From Echinarachnius parma (Eukaryota > Echinodermata > Echinoidea > Clypeasteroida > Echinarachniidae): 64,000 nt of DNA. The stretch lies in NCBI GenBank assembly GCA_037951105.1, contig JBAMJV010003014.1:62001-126000 (forward strand), written 5' to 3'. Below the pieces are notes generated by a model, which was not told the origin of the DNA, searched no databases, and saw nothing but the letters and a program-made list of their open reading frames with translations. The position numbers were made by a program, and so were the translations under genes. Below, one piece after another: positions 28,401 through 40,400 of the stretch (position 1 is the stretch's first letter; each line of letters opens with the position of its first letter).

Positions 28401-31400
28401 TGTTGATTGGATGTGCTACTTTTATATGAGACACGGAGATGTGATTAACAGATAATGCAGCCTAAAAGCTTCCTTGTTATAATCACCAAGAGTGTGTTGC
28501 AATCATGTGAGCTAAAAGAAAGAACAATCATCCCAAAGTGATCGATGGATTCACGTTGATGAAGATCAATATTAGAAGGAGGACTTGCATGTTGTTCACT
28601 ATGGGTAGTATGGAGGAATTTCTTCACATGATAGTGGTTGCCATTCAAGCAATTAAGGTGAGATACTTAGATCCAGTCATACCAAGTGTATCTATTTGAC
28701 TTTTTTCAAAATCAAAAAAGGTTACATAAAAATATCAATATTGCTGGCAAATTCTTAATGATAGATCATTTGAAATAATATTATTCACATTTTACATCTC
28801 ACTCTTTGTAGCAAATAATTATAGAAAATCAACAGAAGCTCAATAAGGTAGGGGAATACCTTGACCCAGCTAAGATGAGAGGTCAAAGGTCACAGACCGA
28901 CCATACAGACACCTGTTTTTGTAAATCTCATCGTGTTCAGGAGAAAACAAGAGAGACAGAGAAAGTGCAGCAGAAGGTCAAGCAAAAAGAGAAGGACTTG
29001 ACCCAGCTCAGGTCAGAGGTCAAAGATCACAGAAAGGCTAGATGGCGAGATCTATTGATATGCAATTACATACATGTACTTGTTATCTATTCGTTTGTGC
29101 TCAGGGCAAAACAAAAGGGACAGCGAAACTGCAACAGAAGCTCAAGCAACAGGAGAAAGACTTGACCCAGGTCAGAGTTCAAAGGACACAGAAAAACTAA
29201 TAAGCAAGACATACATGTAGTTATGCAAATACAAATTTACCTTTTTAATATCTCATTGTTTTTGCTCAGGAGAAAACGAGGGAGACTGAGAAACTACAGC
29301 AGAAGCTCAAGCACCAGGAGGAGGACTTGACCCAGCTCAGGTCAGAGGTCAAGGGCCACAAACAGACCAAGCAGCGAGACTCCGCCTCCCAGAGCAGCGT
29401 GGATCACATGACCAGGAGCATGGTGATGGAACTGAATGACGAGTGCAGGAAGACGTCCAACCTGGTGGGATCGACACCCCGCAAAGTGCCTCTATTCTCG
29501 TAAGTCTTTTGACCATCAACATTTCAAAACCCAGTTTGCTGATGGTGTAGATGAAGTCATTATTTTTTAAATGCTTGATTGTTCTTGTAAAATGAAACTA
29601 ATTACAAAACAAACTTTGAGTGGAGTAAAATTTTCTTTCATACTTTTGGAACATGCATGTATTCCTTGCAATGTTGCCTCTATATTCTTGTAAGTCTTCA
29701 CTTGTAATAGTCGGTACGGTATGCTTAACATCATTTGCAGCATTTTACTGAAAGATAACCTCTGGATGTTCTTGTATTCCTCAGTTCCAAGAAGACCAGA
29801 GCCCCTTTGCAGAAAGAGATACAATCGATTGTAAGATATAATTAATTGTAAGTCAGATCATGTGTTCTAGATGCGTAAATCTGATTGGTTGAAACGCGTA
29901 CATTTTCTGACTTACGATCAATCGTAACTTACAATCGATTGTATCTCTTTCTGCAACAGGACCTAGCTGGACTACTAGGGATACAGACTCCATGAAGCAG
30001 CTGTCCAAGCCAGGGCTAGCTGATGGCAGCCATGTCAAACCTAACCAACCAAACAATTAATAGTTATTTTTGTATATCACAGGTCCAAGAAGACCAGGTC
30101 TACTGTGGATGTAGACTCTGGAAGCAGTCCTACTCTAGTCCAGGCCAGGCCCAGCTGATGGCGGCCATGTTGAACCTAACCAACCAAACGATTAAGATTT
30201 ATTTTTGTTTTGTACAGGTCCAAGAAGACCAGGTCTACTGGGGATGCGGACTCCGTGAAGCAGTCCTACTCTAGTCCAGGCCAGGCCCAGCTGATGGCAG
30301 CCATGTCTAACCTGAAGGCTACCAACGATGACCTGAGGAACTACATCAAGTCTCTGAGGGACGATCTGGAGAAACAGAGACGGGCTACAACCAGGGCTAA
30401 CAGGGAGAAGGTAAACAAATGGAACTGGAAATGGCAAATTCTTTATTGATCAATCTTTATTCATAATTATATACAAGATACACAATGACAAAACATATAT
30501 GAAAATATTGTAACAAGATCTAACTTCACCACTGTAAGATCTTTTTGTTGCAATAGGGCATATTGATTTGAATCTAATATATTGATTTGAATTATATTTC
30601 ATAAGTATATGTATATCCAGTACAAGATCTAGTACCTGCCCCCTTTAACATATGTATATTCTCTGAATGTACAGAAAAGCCTTTCGCTAAAAACACCCCT
30701 TTTTAAAAATGCCTTGGCCCAAGCCCCCAAGCCCTTCACTCCCTCTACGACGAGATCTGGCCAACCATCTTTTTCGCGAATCATCAGTCTAGCCTGACGT
30801 GTTTTTTTTGGAGCTCTCGTTTTGGACTTTCAATCTTCTGAAGTTGCAGTGAAATCTACACTTTTGTATCCTTTTTCACTTCGAGCATCATCCCTGCCTT
30901 ATTTAGAGCCTTGGCCCGTTTTTTTTTAAGGGTTTGTTGTCCGTTTCGGCGGCCTTTTTGTAGCCGTTTGGCTTTCTGTTTTTGGCCCCGTGAAACGGGC
31001 GATCCGAGCGTATTTTGAAAAATTTCCCCCCAGAACTCTGGGGGTGCGTTCGGAGGGTTTGCCTCTTGTTGACGGGTGGTTTTTGCCACGTCAGCGTCGG
31101 GCGGCCATTTTGAATTTGGTGGTGTTATAGTTGGGGTTTTAGCTCGTGTGTTGCTTTACCCCTTCTGATTATTGTGTGGCTGTGGAAGATTTGATTGTTT
31201 ACTTTGTGAAAATACTTTGTTTACATGTTTTGTATCCTTTCACTTCGAGCATTACCTCTACTTTGTTTTGAATGAATTTGTTGTCCGTCCCGGCGGCCGT
31301 TTTATAGTTTAATTTTTGCCCCGTGAATCGGGCGCTCCGGGCGTATTTTTGAAAGATTCACCGCCGTTACTCAGCGGGTGCGCTCGGAGGATCGGCCTCC

Positions 31401-34400
31401 CGTTGGCGTTTGGTTTTTTGCCACGTCAGCGCCGGGCGGCCATTTTGTTTTCGCACGGTGTTATTGTCGGGGTTTTAGTTCGTGCGTGACTTTGCCCCTT
31501 ATAATTATTGTGTGACTGAGGAAGCTTTGATTGTCTATTTTATTAAATGAGATGTTTATTGTTCCTCCCGTTTCCCGTTTTCCACGGTGCAGGGGTATTT
31601 TAACCTCCCTTGCCTCTCTTGTGTTTTTTTTTTTTTTTTCTGGATTCGGGTGTCGGCCGGGGGGGGTGGGGCTCGGGCCCATCCCCCCCCCTTCCCCCCC
31701 CTCCCCCCCCCCTTGGGGGGTGGGGGCTTGGCCCTGGGGTGTTGTGGAAAAAGAAAAAAGAAAAAAAAAAAAAGAAAAAAAAATTCGATTTTTGCTGGCT
31801 TCGGGCCCTCGTTCCTTGTGTTTCGTGTTCTCTCTTTTGGTTTGAGCACGTTTGCAAGGACGTTAGCACTCGCGCGTAGGTCCTTGTTGTGTTTTTGGGA
31901 AGGTGGATTTACGTTAGTGCTCTTCCTTTGGAAGTTTACCTTTACTGCTGGGGGGGTCACGGGTTGAAATAGTACCTTCTGGCCTCCTCCCCCTTATTTG
32001 GTTATTCATGTAGTGCGTTTGGTAGTGCATGTTAGCCTTTGTTTGCTTGCAGTTTAGCGGGTTCCGTTGTGTGTTTATTGAGCCGGCTTTAGGGCGCGGG
32101 TCTCTTTAAAGTTCGCACTTAGGGGGCGGAGCCGCATTCGGTGCTCTCTGCCCCCTTCCCCCAAATATTGTAGTCGGAATCATTTTTATAAGCAGGGAAC
32201 TTCGTTTCAAGTCCTAGACCTCTGGTTCGGATTGAGCCCACCGGGAGGCCGTGCATTTATTAGAGAAGAATAGATGGGTAGTTCGCTCCCTTCGGGTAGG
32301 GGGGGGGGGTTGCGGACCAACTCCCCCCGTGTTCTCGGGGCATTCGTGGGGTGTTTCTTTTGTGCAGTCCATGTTGCCGCGGGCACCCTGTCCAGTATTT
32401 CATGTCCGATATGTAGCGGTTGTCGTCGCGCGTCCCATTGGCCCGTGCTCCGACTTCCGAATTATGCATGTAGGGGGGGTGGGGGGGGCGGCGACCCCCC
32501 TCCTCCCGCCTTCCCCTTCAGATCGAGATGTGCGTCCTGGGCGCCGTCAGGCGGGGCGGCGCCTGGGATTTGTATACGCCCAAGGGGGGCCCCCCCCCCC
32601 TTGTGGGTCGGCTATCCCTTGTTGTGGTAGTGGGTCTGTTAGCTCCTTTTTGTGAGAGTCTTAAGATGGTTATCGATCATGTTAGGCGCTATACAAATCG
32701 CTTCTTTTTTCCTTTTTCAGAGTTAAGTCCCGTGTAGGCAGGTTTTTCTTTTGGGCGTGCCTATCATGGACTTCAGACCTGGCTTGCCGATGTGGTGTGT
32801 ACCGATGCCCGACCGCGCTGGCGGTCTTGTGGAATCCTATGGATTCAGTTGGGTTGCTGTTCCTGGCGGGGGAGTTGGGGATTTGTTACCTTCTACCTTT
32901 TCCCTGCTCTCTTGTCGTTGTCAGCGGGATTTATGGAATGGCATCATTTCACGTGGTTTCGAGCGTCTCACCCCCGTGTTGCGGGTGGTAGTTGCGAGAC
33001 CGGGCCGGCCTGTGCCCAGCCTGCCTCGCTTCTTAACGATGTTTAAGCCTAGGCGGGCTCGCGGTTCGCTGTGCTATACCCCTCTGAACCTAGAGTTCTG
33101 CCCGGTCTTTAGCTTTTGACGCTGAGGGGTGGTCTTCGGTCCCAAGATAAGGCGGAGGGACCGTTGGCCCGGGCCTCCGGTGCTCCGATGGGGGGTGTGC
33201 CGGTGTCCCCTGGTTCCCCTGGTCGCGGCTTCCCCTGTTTAGGCGCGGCCTCGCTCAGGGCGTATCCATTCGGACTTCTTGCGACTGCGGCGGATGCCGA
33301 GTTGCCAGCGTCGGCCGGGCTTGTCCACGGTGGCTTCCCCACTGTGGCTTGCCCCTGTGGCCTGCGGCTCAGGTTCTGCTTGTCTGGGGCGTACCTCATG
33401 CCTGTTTGTCTTCGGGGCGGGGGCCCAGATAGCTATTAACGCTTATGGAACGTTGCCTAGCATTATTGAATATGAACGTTGTGTCTACATTAAAATGTTT
33501 TAGTATGATGTTGATAGATTCATATTCATTGGATCAGTAGATCCGTGGGGCGGACTGACGCCAATAGGGGTGTGGCTCCGCCCCCCCCCCCCCGCTCGTT
33601 TATTTCTGGTGGCGCAGGAATGCGAGGCAGTAGCTGGGGAGGATCGCTGAGGCTCCGCGACTTAGCTCCCGAGGGCGGGCGGTCGACGGCCTTGCCATTT
33701 CAGTCAAGCGATCGTGGTCGTTTTTTGTGGGACCGACTCCCCGGTGCTGTTGACCCTGGCTGCTTCGGTGGGCCCTGTCGGGGTGACCGTTTGTGCGCAG
33801 GCCTTCGAGGAGGAGATCGTTGCTGGTCTCTTGTCTCGGTGACGCGCGTTCGCTCTTCGGTTGTCGGTGTTTCCGGCATCGTTTCAGAGCATCGCAGCCA
33901 GGGCTGATGAGTTGGAAGTCCGTCATCGACGTCGGGTGCTGGCTCTGTCTGGGCCATACCCCTCGTGGTGGGGTGTTCGAGTCGTGTGCAGTCTCGTTCG
34001 TGTGTTTTCACGGGCAGCGGATTCAGGGGGGGTCAGCTTCGACGGCAGGTCGAGAGGCCCCCGGGTAGATCCGGATGTCCCCTGTTATAATTTGTTTATA
34101 CTTAAGGGGCTCCCCCTGCATTGTTCAGCTATGTGATTGACTTATGTCGATGTAGGCATGGTGGGGGGAATTAAGCTCAGTGGTTGAGCTTTCGACTGCA
34201 GATCTGGAGGTCCCCGGTGTAGCTCCGGATGCCTCTCCACGTGAATTACTTGATTGTTACCCCCTGGCCGCGGGAGATCCTCTGGCTATTCGAAGTCGAA
34301 GGGAGGGTTTTTCTCGTCGGTGCGAACATTGCTCCGTTTTCTCCTAAGCGGCCCCTCTTTAGGGGAGCGGGAGAAATACGGAGATATTAGTGTATATGTT

Positions 34401-37400
34401 TTTACGTATGTGTATTGTTCATTGATTTGGATATGCTCATTTAGTATGAACATGGTTGTAAAGGACCGAACATTGTTCCCCCCTTTCCCCTAAGCGGTTT
34501 CTCTTAAGCGGCCCCTCCTGGGTGAGCTGGAGAAATATAGAGATATAAGTGTATATGTTTGTACGTTTGCATGATGTTCATTGAATTGGATATGCTCATT
34601 TAGTATGAACATGGTTATTAAGGGGTGATCGATGTTCCCCCTTTTCTCTTTAGCCGCCCTCTGCGGGGAGTAATATATAGATACGGTTGTTTTTGTATTT
34701 AGGTATGCGGGAGCATATGGGTGCCTATGTTTATCGAATTGATTTATTTTTATTCCGTGTTAACATGATAACAAAGAAGGCGTCTTGGGCGGCTGGATAT
34801 AGTTTTGGGGTATGGCCGCAATTCTATAGTGGTTTTTTTTTTGTCGCCGTGTCGGGCAGGTCGGTTGACCTCAGCACGCTGTGAATGATATGCTTGCCTG
34901 GCTAGTTTCGGGCTTTGATTGTCTTTCGCGAGTTCCTTCCGCGACGATATATGTTCCTACGACAGTTTCGTCGGCGGTACGTTATAGTACTTCTGACCGA
35001 CGTTTGGGTTGTGCATAGTTTATGTATTCGACAGGGCCCTTGATTTGTTTCTCGGGCTCGTGTCAGCCCATTTGAGCCCTTCCCGCGCTTTAGCGGGACT
35101 GCGGAGGTTGTGGTGCGTGATTGTTTTCACGACGAGCGGCGCGATCGGCGCCGCGGTGGCCTGGATGCAGTGTCTCGTTCGGTTCGGGGATCGAGTGGTT
35201 CTTTCCCGAGGACATTTGCCCGATGCTAGAACATCGGGACAATATGTAGCGCCATCATGCGGCTTGTTGGGTTTTAGTCTTCAATATGGCGCGACGCTGG
35301 CATCCGTTTCCGTCGATGCGCGGTGTACATCCCTGAGGTATGATGGAATTTTTATGATGCTTTTGTAGCATCTGGAACGTTCGGGAGCGTTGGTCAATGT
35401 TATTCTAACCTCCGTGGCGTTCGGTGAGTGGTCTATAGGGCTGGTGTCGTGGTGAATTGTTGAATATATTGCTATATTGAATGTGGTTTTATGCAGCTGC
35501 TTGTTTTATTTCCACTTTGTGTAAGAGGCATTTAACGCTTGGTGTGTCGTTAAATTTTAGTGCCCGGCAGTAGGATCCTTGACACAGTGCTATACGTGTT
35601 TGGACTCTAGGCCGAATCCAAGGCAATATGGTCGTGAGCTCCGTTTATTTATAATTGTGGAGCTCTGGATTAGCTCATTGAATTTATTGGGCCCTGGCCG
35701 CGCAGGCGAGGTGTTGGGGCCCTTGATTTGAGCCCTGGTTACATTTTTGGAGCTTCAGATTCCTTTGTTTTATGACTGTGATGTTGTCGGGACCTTCCCG
35801 CGCTGACGGTCGTTACGGTTGCGGCCCCGGCGATCGGTTGGCCATGCCGCCCGCGATCTAGGGCTCGCTATAGCGACGGTTCACTTGTGCTTCCCGCCCC
35901 GGCCCGCGGCCGCGCCAGCGGGCTAGCTAGGGCGGGATTGTTATGTCGTGCCGATTGTTTATGCATGACAATTGTCTTCTTCCGTCGGGCGCGTAGCTCT
36001 CTCCCGCGCAGTGGCTAGGAGAGATAGGTCTAGTCCTAGTGTCATTTGCTAGGTCACGCCTGCGGGGAGGCTTCTCTTCCCGTTGTCGTTTCCGTTCGCG
36101 TTATCTTGCGACTTCCCTGGCCCTGCCATGGATATTCTGATTTCATGGCGCGGGTCCGGTGTTTCTCGTGGAAGTAGCCGTTTAGGGGGTTCCCCCATCG
36201 GCATCCCTGGCCTTGTGGAAGAGTAGATGATTGTGGGCATTGTTATTCCCACTCCCTTGATCGTTCGATGGGACAGTGGGGTTTTCCAGGGGACTTTTGC
36301 GTTAGTCTGAACGACTCAACTCTCATCCTTATGTTCTCAGTGGCTTATTGTCGATAGTTTCTTGGGATGCAATGGAGTCGGGCAAGCGTTTATGTTGCTT
36401 GGTTTCCAAATTTTGGTTGAGTATTTGCAGTATGTTGTTGACACCGATATGTCTCAGGTTTGGGTAGTTCTCACTACCGCCCTTTGCCATGATGGTGTTG
36501 GGTGTCGCCTCCAGTGTTGTTGCTGCCGTTGCGTCCTTAATTGGCCGACATCGAGCAGGTAGTTTTGGGCGCTAGTTCCGTTTCGCAGTGGTGAGAGGGT
36601 GCGTGGCCTTGTTGCCCTATGGATAGGGTGGCATACTGTGTAGTGTATTGGATAGCGACCTTGACTCAGTCACTCAGGGTCTCGAGTTCAACCCTCTCTC
36701 AATCTCTTTAAGACATCTGACTGCGAATCAGGGACTCCAGGTTCGCGTCCTGGCAAGGTCGCCACTTTAGGTAGCGCTCTATTGTGAGTCAATAGGGTGC
36801 CTTTATTTTTTTTTTCATCGCCAGGGAAGGTTACGCTTGGGGGGCTCGAGGATTGTTTTAGTCTGTCTCTTGCCCTGCGGCCTGGTCTGATGGTTTGGCC
36901 ATTGTCGGGGAGGCCATCCCCGGCCTCGTTGCCTGCTCTTAGCGTTGTGGCCGCTGTTCGGCAGCCGGCAGTGCAGGGTGGACTCTCTGCCCGAGCGGCA
37001 GAGCTCGTTTGCCCTCCTCTAGGGAGTTGCCTGGCGGTCGTACGACTCTCGGTTATTACGCTTCAAGAAGTGATGCGTCATTAGCTTCTCCGTTGCTTCT
37101 GTAGCAGAGATAGCTGGTTTGTTGTTGAGCTTTTCGACGAGGGCATCCTGAGCGTCGTTCAGGTGCTATTGGTCGGCCTCCGGGGCCGTGCTCAAGGGTT
37201 TCTCGAGCGAGTTTGATTTCTCGCGTCGTGCAGGCCTCCTTTCTTGCCGGCCTCCTTCTCGTCGTCTAGTGCCGTCTTGCATGCCGTGTGCCGGCGTTTT
37301 CGTCGGTCTGAGTCGATAGGTTGAGGTGCCCGGGCCGCATGTGAAGTGGTTGTGCCGGGTTAGGCCTTGGCCCTGCCGTCGTTTCGTGTCCATGATGCAT

Positions 37401-40400
37401 GGACGGTCGCGGTTTCCTGGACCCCTTCGCCGGAGTGCCGGTGGAGGGTCCCTGGGGACCGCCTTCTGGGCTTCATCCTATGCCTCCCTTTCTTGGTTCT
37501 CCGTGACATGGTAGCTAGTAGGTCGACGTTGCTGTGGCAGCGCTGGCTGCTGGGTCCGCATTGCGGTGTTCTCGACCCCTCCCCCTCACAGTAATTGTCT
37601 TACTGTGTTGGGTGTTGGTCTGTAGTATTATACATATGTTAAAGGGGGCAGGTACTAGATCTTGTACTGGATTAGATGAATCATTAGTGATTTCATTATC
37701 CATTAAAGATTAGTACCTGCCCCCTTTATAAGTACCCTCCCGTCCTCCCCGCGTCGAGGGATTCGCTTATTTTATGATGATTGGCCAGATCTCGTCGTAG
37801 AGGGAGTGAAGGGCTTGGGGGCTTGGGCCAAGGCATTTTAAAAAAGGGGTGTTTTTAGCGAAAGGCTTTTCTGTACATTCAGAGAATATACATATGTTAA
37901 AGGGGGCAGGTACTAATCTTTAATGGATAATGAAATCACTAATGATTCATCTAATACTTAACATGCTACAGTATATCATTATGAGTGTATATATTTAATG
38001 ATATCTTGTATTCACTCTCCCCAATATTTATGTTTCTTTTGAATTTTTATAATGTAATGTATATATGTTTAAATATATATTTTTGTTCAACATGCAAGTT
38101 AAACTGCAGGTCGCCTTTGTAAAGCAGTTTTGCATAACTGAACAGGCCTACCCTGCAGTATAAAATAAATAAAACAAATAAATAAATAAATTGTCTGGTC
38201 CAAATTAGATGTCAAATAATAACCTCATTTTTGTTTATTTAAAAAACTTTATCTTAGAACATTGTAAGATCACACGGAGTGCAGTGTAAAGTTTGAATTT
38301 CTTTCTAAATGCATTCAGATGTATTCGCACTGAATTTGAATATGAATTGAAAGTATTCATTCGTTCTCATAGCCATGCATGTGGCTAAATTCTCTAGCAT
38401 TTACAAAGGGTGCATACTAAATCGTCGGTGACATTACGTACCGGCGAATCTTCAAATTTCGGTCGATTTTTCGATTTTGAGTTTTTGGCATATTTTTGAT
38501 GTCTATACCCAACTCTATCACATATCTGAATTTCAGTCTTCAAAATTCACGATATCATTGATTTTCAGAAATTGATATTCGAAAATAGAGACAAAATTGT
38601 GATAGAGTTGGGTATAGACATCAAAAATTTGAAGATTCGCCGGTACGTAATGTCACCGACGAAATGTGTAATAAAATCAGACCACACTACATTATTGTAA
38701 TACAAGTATAATTATAATGTATATGATTTAAAAGTTGAACTGTGCACCAATAAAACGATTTCTCATTATGTTTCTTGTTCTTTTTCTGATTTTAGGAAAA
38801 CGAAGTGAAGAAACTAGTGGTATCTATGGGGCATGAAAAGGCCCAGGTGTTTGATAAGGTAATGTCTCTTTGTCTCTCATGAATCTCTGTAAATCTTACA
38901 TCAACACATATTTTTAGTTCCCATAGATTGATTATATCATGATAAAACTAGATATATTCTCAGTAAACAGAATTTCCCCAAATGTAATGTATTTTTAGTT
39001 CAATAAATGAACAAAGCAGAGAAAACTTTTGCTACATCGAGAATTGGCTACTCCAGGAATCAAAGCCTTGACCTCTGGATTACGACACCATAGCTTTAAA
39101 GGGATCTACAGTACATGTAGTAACTTTCTTGACATGTGCTAAAAGGGATGAGTGGTTGATACAATGTATATTGTTGTTATCTGATATGTCCACTGGGTGT
39201 TGTGTGAAAATTTCAAGTTAAACAGTCGTTATAAATGCAAAGTGATATTCACTAACTCATTGCACTCACTTTGTACACGATTTTGACTGTCCAGTGGATA
39301 ATTTAACATCTGAACACTTCAATCGTAAATATCTTTTTAACGAAAGGGAAATTTGAAAAACCGAAACCTGTCCCATGCTTTTATTCTTAATACGAATACA
39401 ACAAGGTATGAGGGAATCGCTAGAATTCCAATTGGATTTTGAGGATTTGGACAATGTTACTTAGTCCCTTTAAAAACTCTGAGGAAAAAGCTCTTTTAAT
39501 TAGTGGCAGTATTCCTCAGAAACCCTTTCCAATGCTTGCGCTAGTCGAAGTTCCTTAAACCTTAAGCAATTGGAAGGATTTAGGGTTTTCCTAATTGGTT
39601 GTTTGGTATCTGGGAGGCTCATATCTACATTAGATAGTCCATTTCGTTGTCATAGAAGGGAGATGTAGAGCTAGTCAAGACCAGTTACAGAGACTGTATT
39701 AGCAGTTTTACTGGACTCAGAGTTGGCATTAAAGCACTGGTGTAGATGTTTTGTTAAGGGGTGACTGAATAGATCCCCCCCACCACTTGGCGAAAGAAAC
39801 TGCTCATGGATCTACACCACTGTCTATAACAGCTTACTAGCAAAGATGAATCGCTTAGACAGATTCAATACACCTAATTGGCTGCCTAGAAAATATATAT
39901 TTGTTGCATTCCATGAATTTTATGACTCAATGTGTCTTTCTTTTAGGAGAGGGATGTAGAGGTAGACCGGTTGCATCGACTTGTAGGAGCGTTACAAGGC
40001 TCGGAGCAGACCTTACAGCAGGAGCTGACTAGCAAGGATGAAGAACTGAGACAGATCCAATCCAACATGGCCGCCTGGAAGGATGACACAGCGCTCAAGA
40101 TGGCTAGGAAGTTTGAGGACGAACTCAACAAGGAGATTGAAGTGTGAGTTCTAAGGAACTTTTTTCAAATTTTTTTTCCAATTTATTTCCACTTATATAA
40201 ACAAACATCAAATGCATGATTACAATTATATGAGTCTACAAAACAAAAGTGGGGGAATCATAAAATAAGCACATACATTAAAATGCTTCTGGAAATGATC
40301 ACTTGATTGCATTAAACTTATCTCCTTATATTGGAGATATATTGTAAATATAGATACTACATGTATGTTGCTATTTTTAACCCATTTAGGATTTATCCCA

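Larger units (their letters stand above)
30617..37955. mobile_element. Large GC/GT-rich TIR-flanked insertion in gene 1 intron
   Basis: Inverted repeats of about 139 bp (30,630-30,768 and 37,777-37,915) begin tagtacctgccccctttaac and are nearly identical. The interior is strikingly GC-rich, G/T-biased and A-poor on the + strand against AT-rich flanks. It has no reading frame beyond about 134 codons and none looks like a transposase. It contains tandem duplications (30,862-31,545; 34,323-34,700), tRNA-like remnants near 34.0, 34.2 and 36.7 kb, and homopolymer tracts at 31.6-31.8 kb. Likely a non-autonomous transposon composite; superfamily unknown. A 3-base target duplication (atc) is possible but weak. 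Confidence 0.75.

Noticed and set aside
28662-28667. Possible donor AAG/gtgaga after a short open stretch at about 28,620-28,661
   Set aside because: No acceptor in a fitting phase precedes it and the stretch has no coil-like coding bias.
31531-33520. Several 90-134 codon frames in the GC-rich insertion
   Set aside because: All are overlapping frames in low-A, GC-rich sequence with homopolymers. None has a recognisable domain or consistent codon bias.
34155-34233. A functional tRNA-Cys gene
   Set aside because: The anticodon stem and T loop (tgtagct instead of a TTC-type loop) are mutated and only 5 acceptor pairs remain, so I call it a remnant.
33545-35368. Frames of 90-120 codons at 33.5-35.4 kb as possible transposase pieces
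   Set aside because: Both strands give equally long frames, which is typical of stop-poor GC-rich DNA. No DDE/RT/recombinase motif seen.
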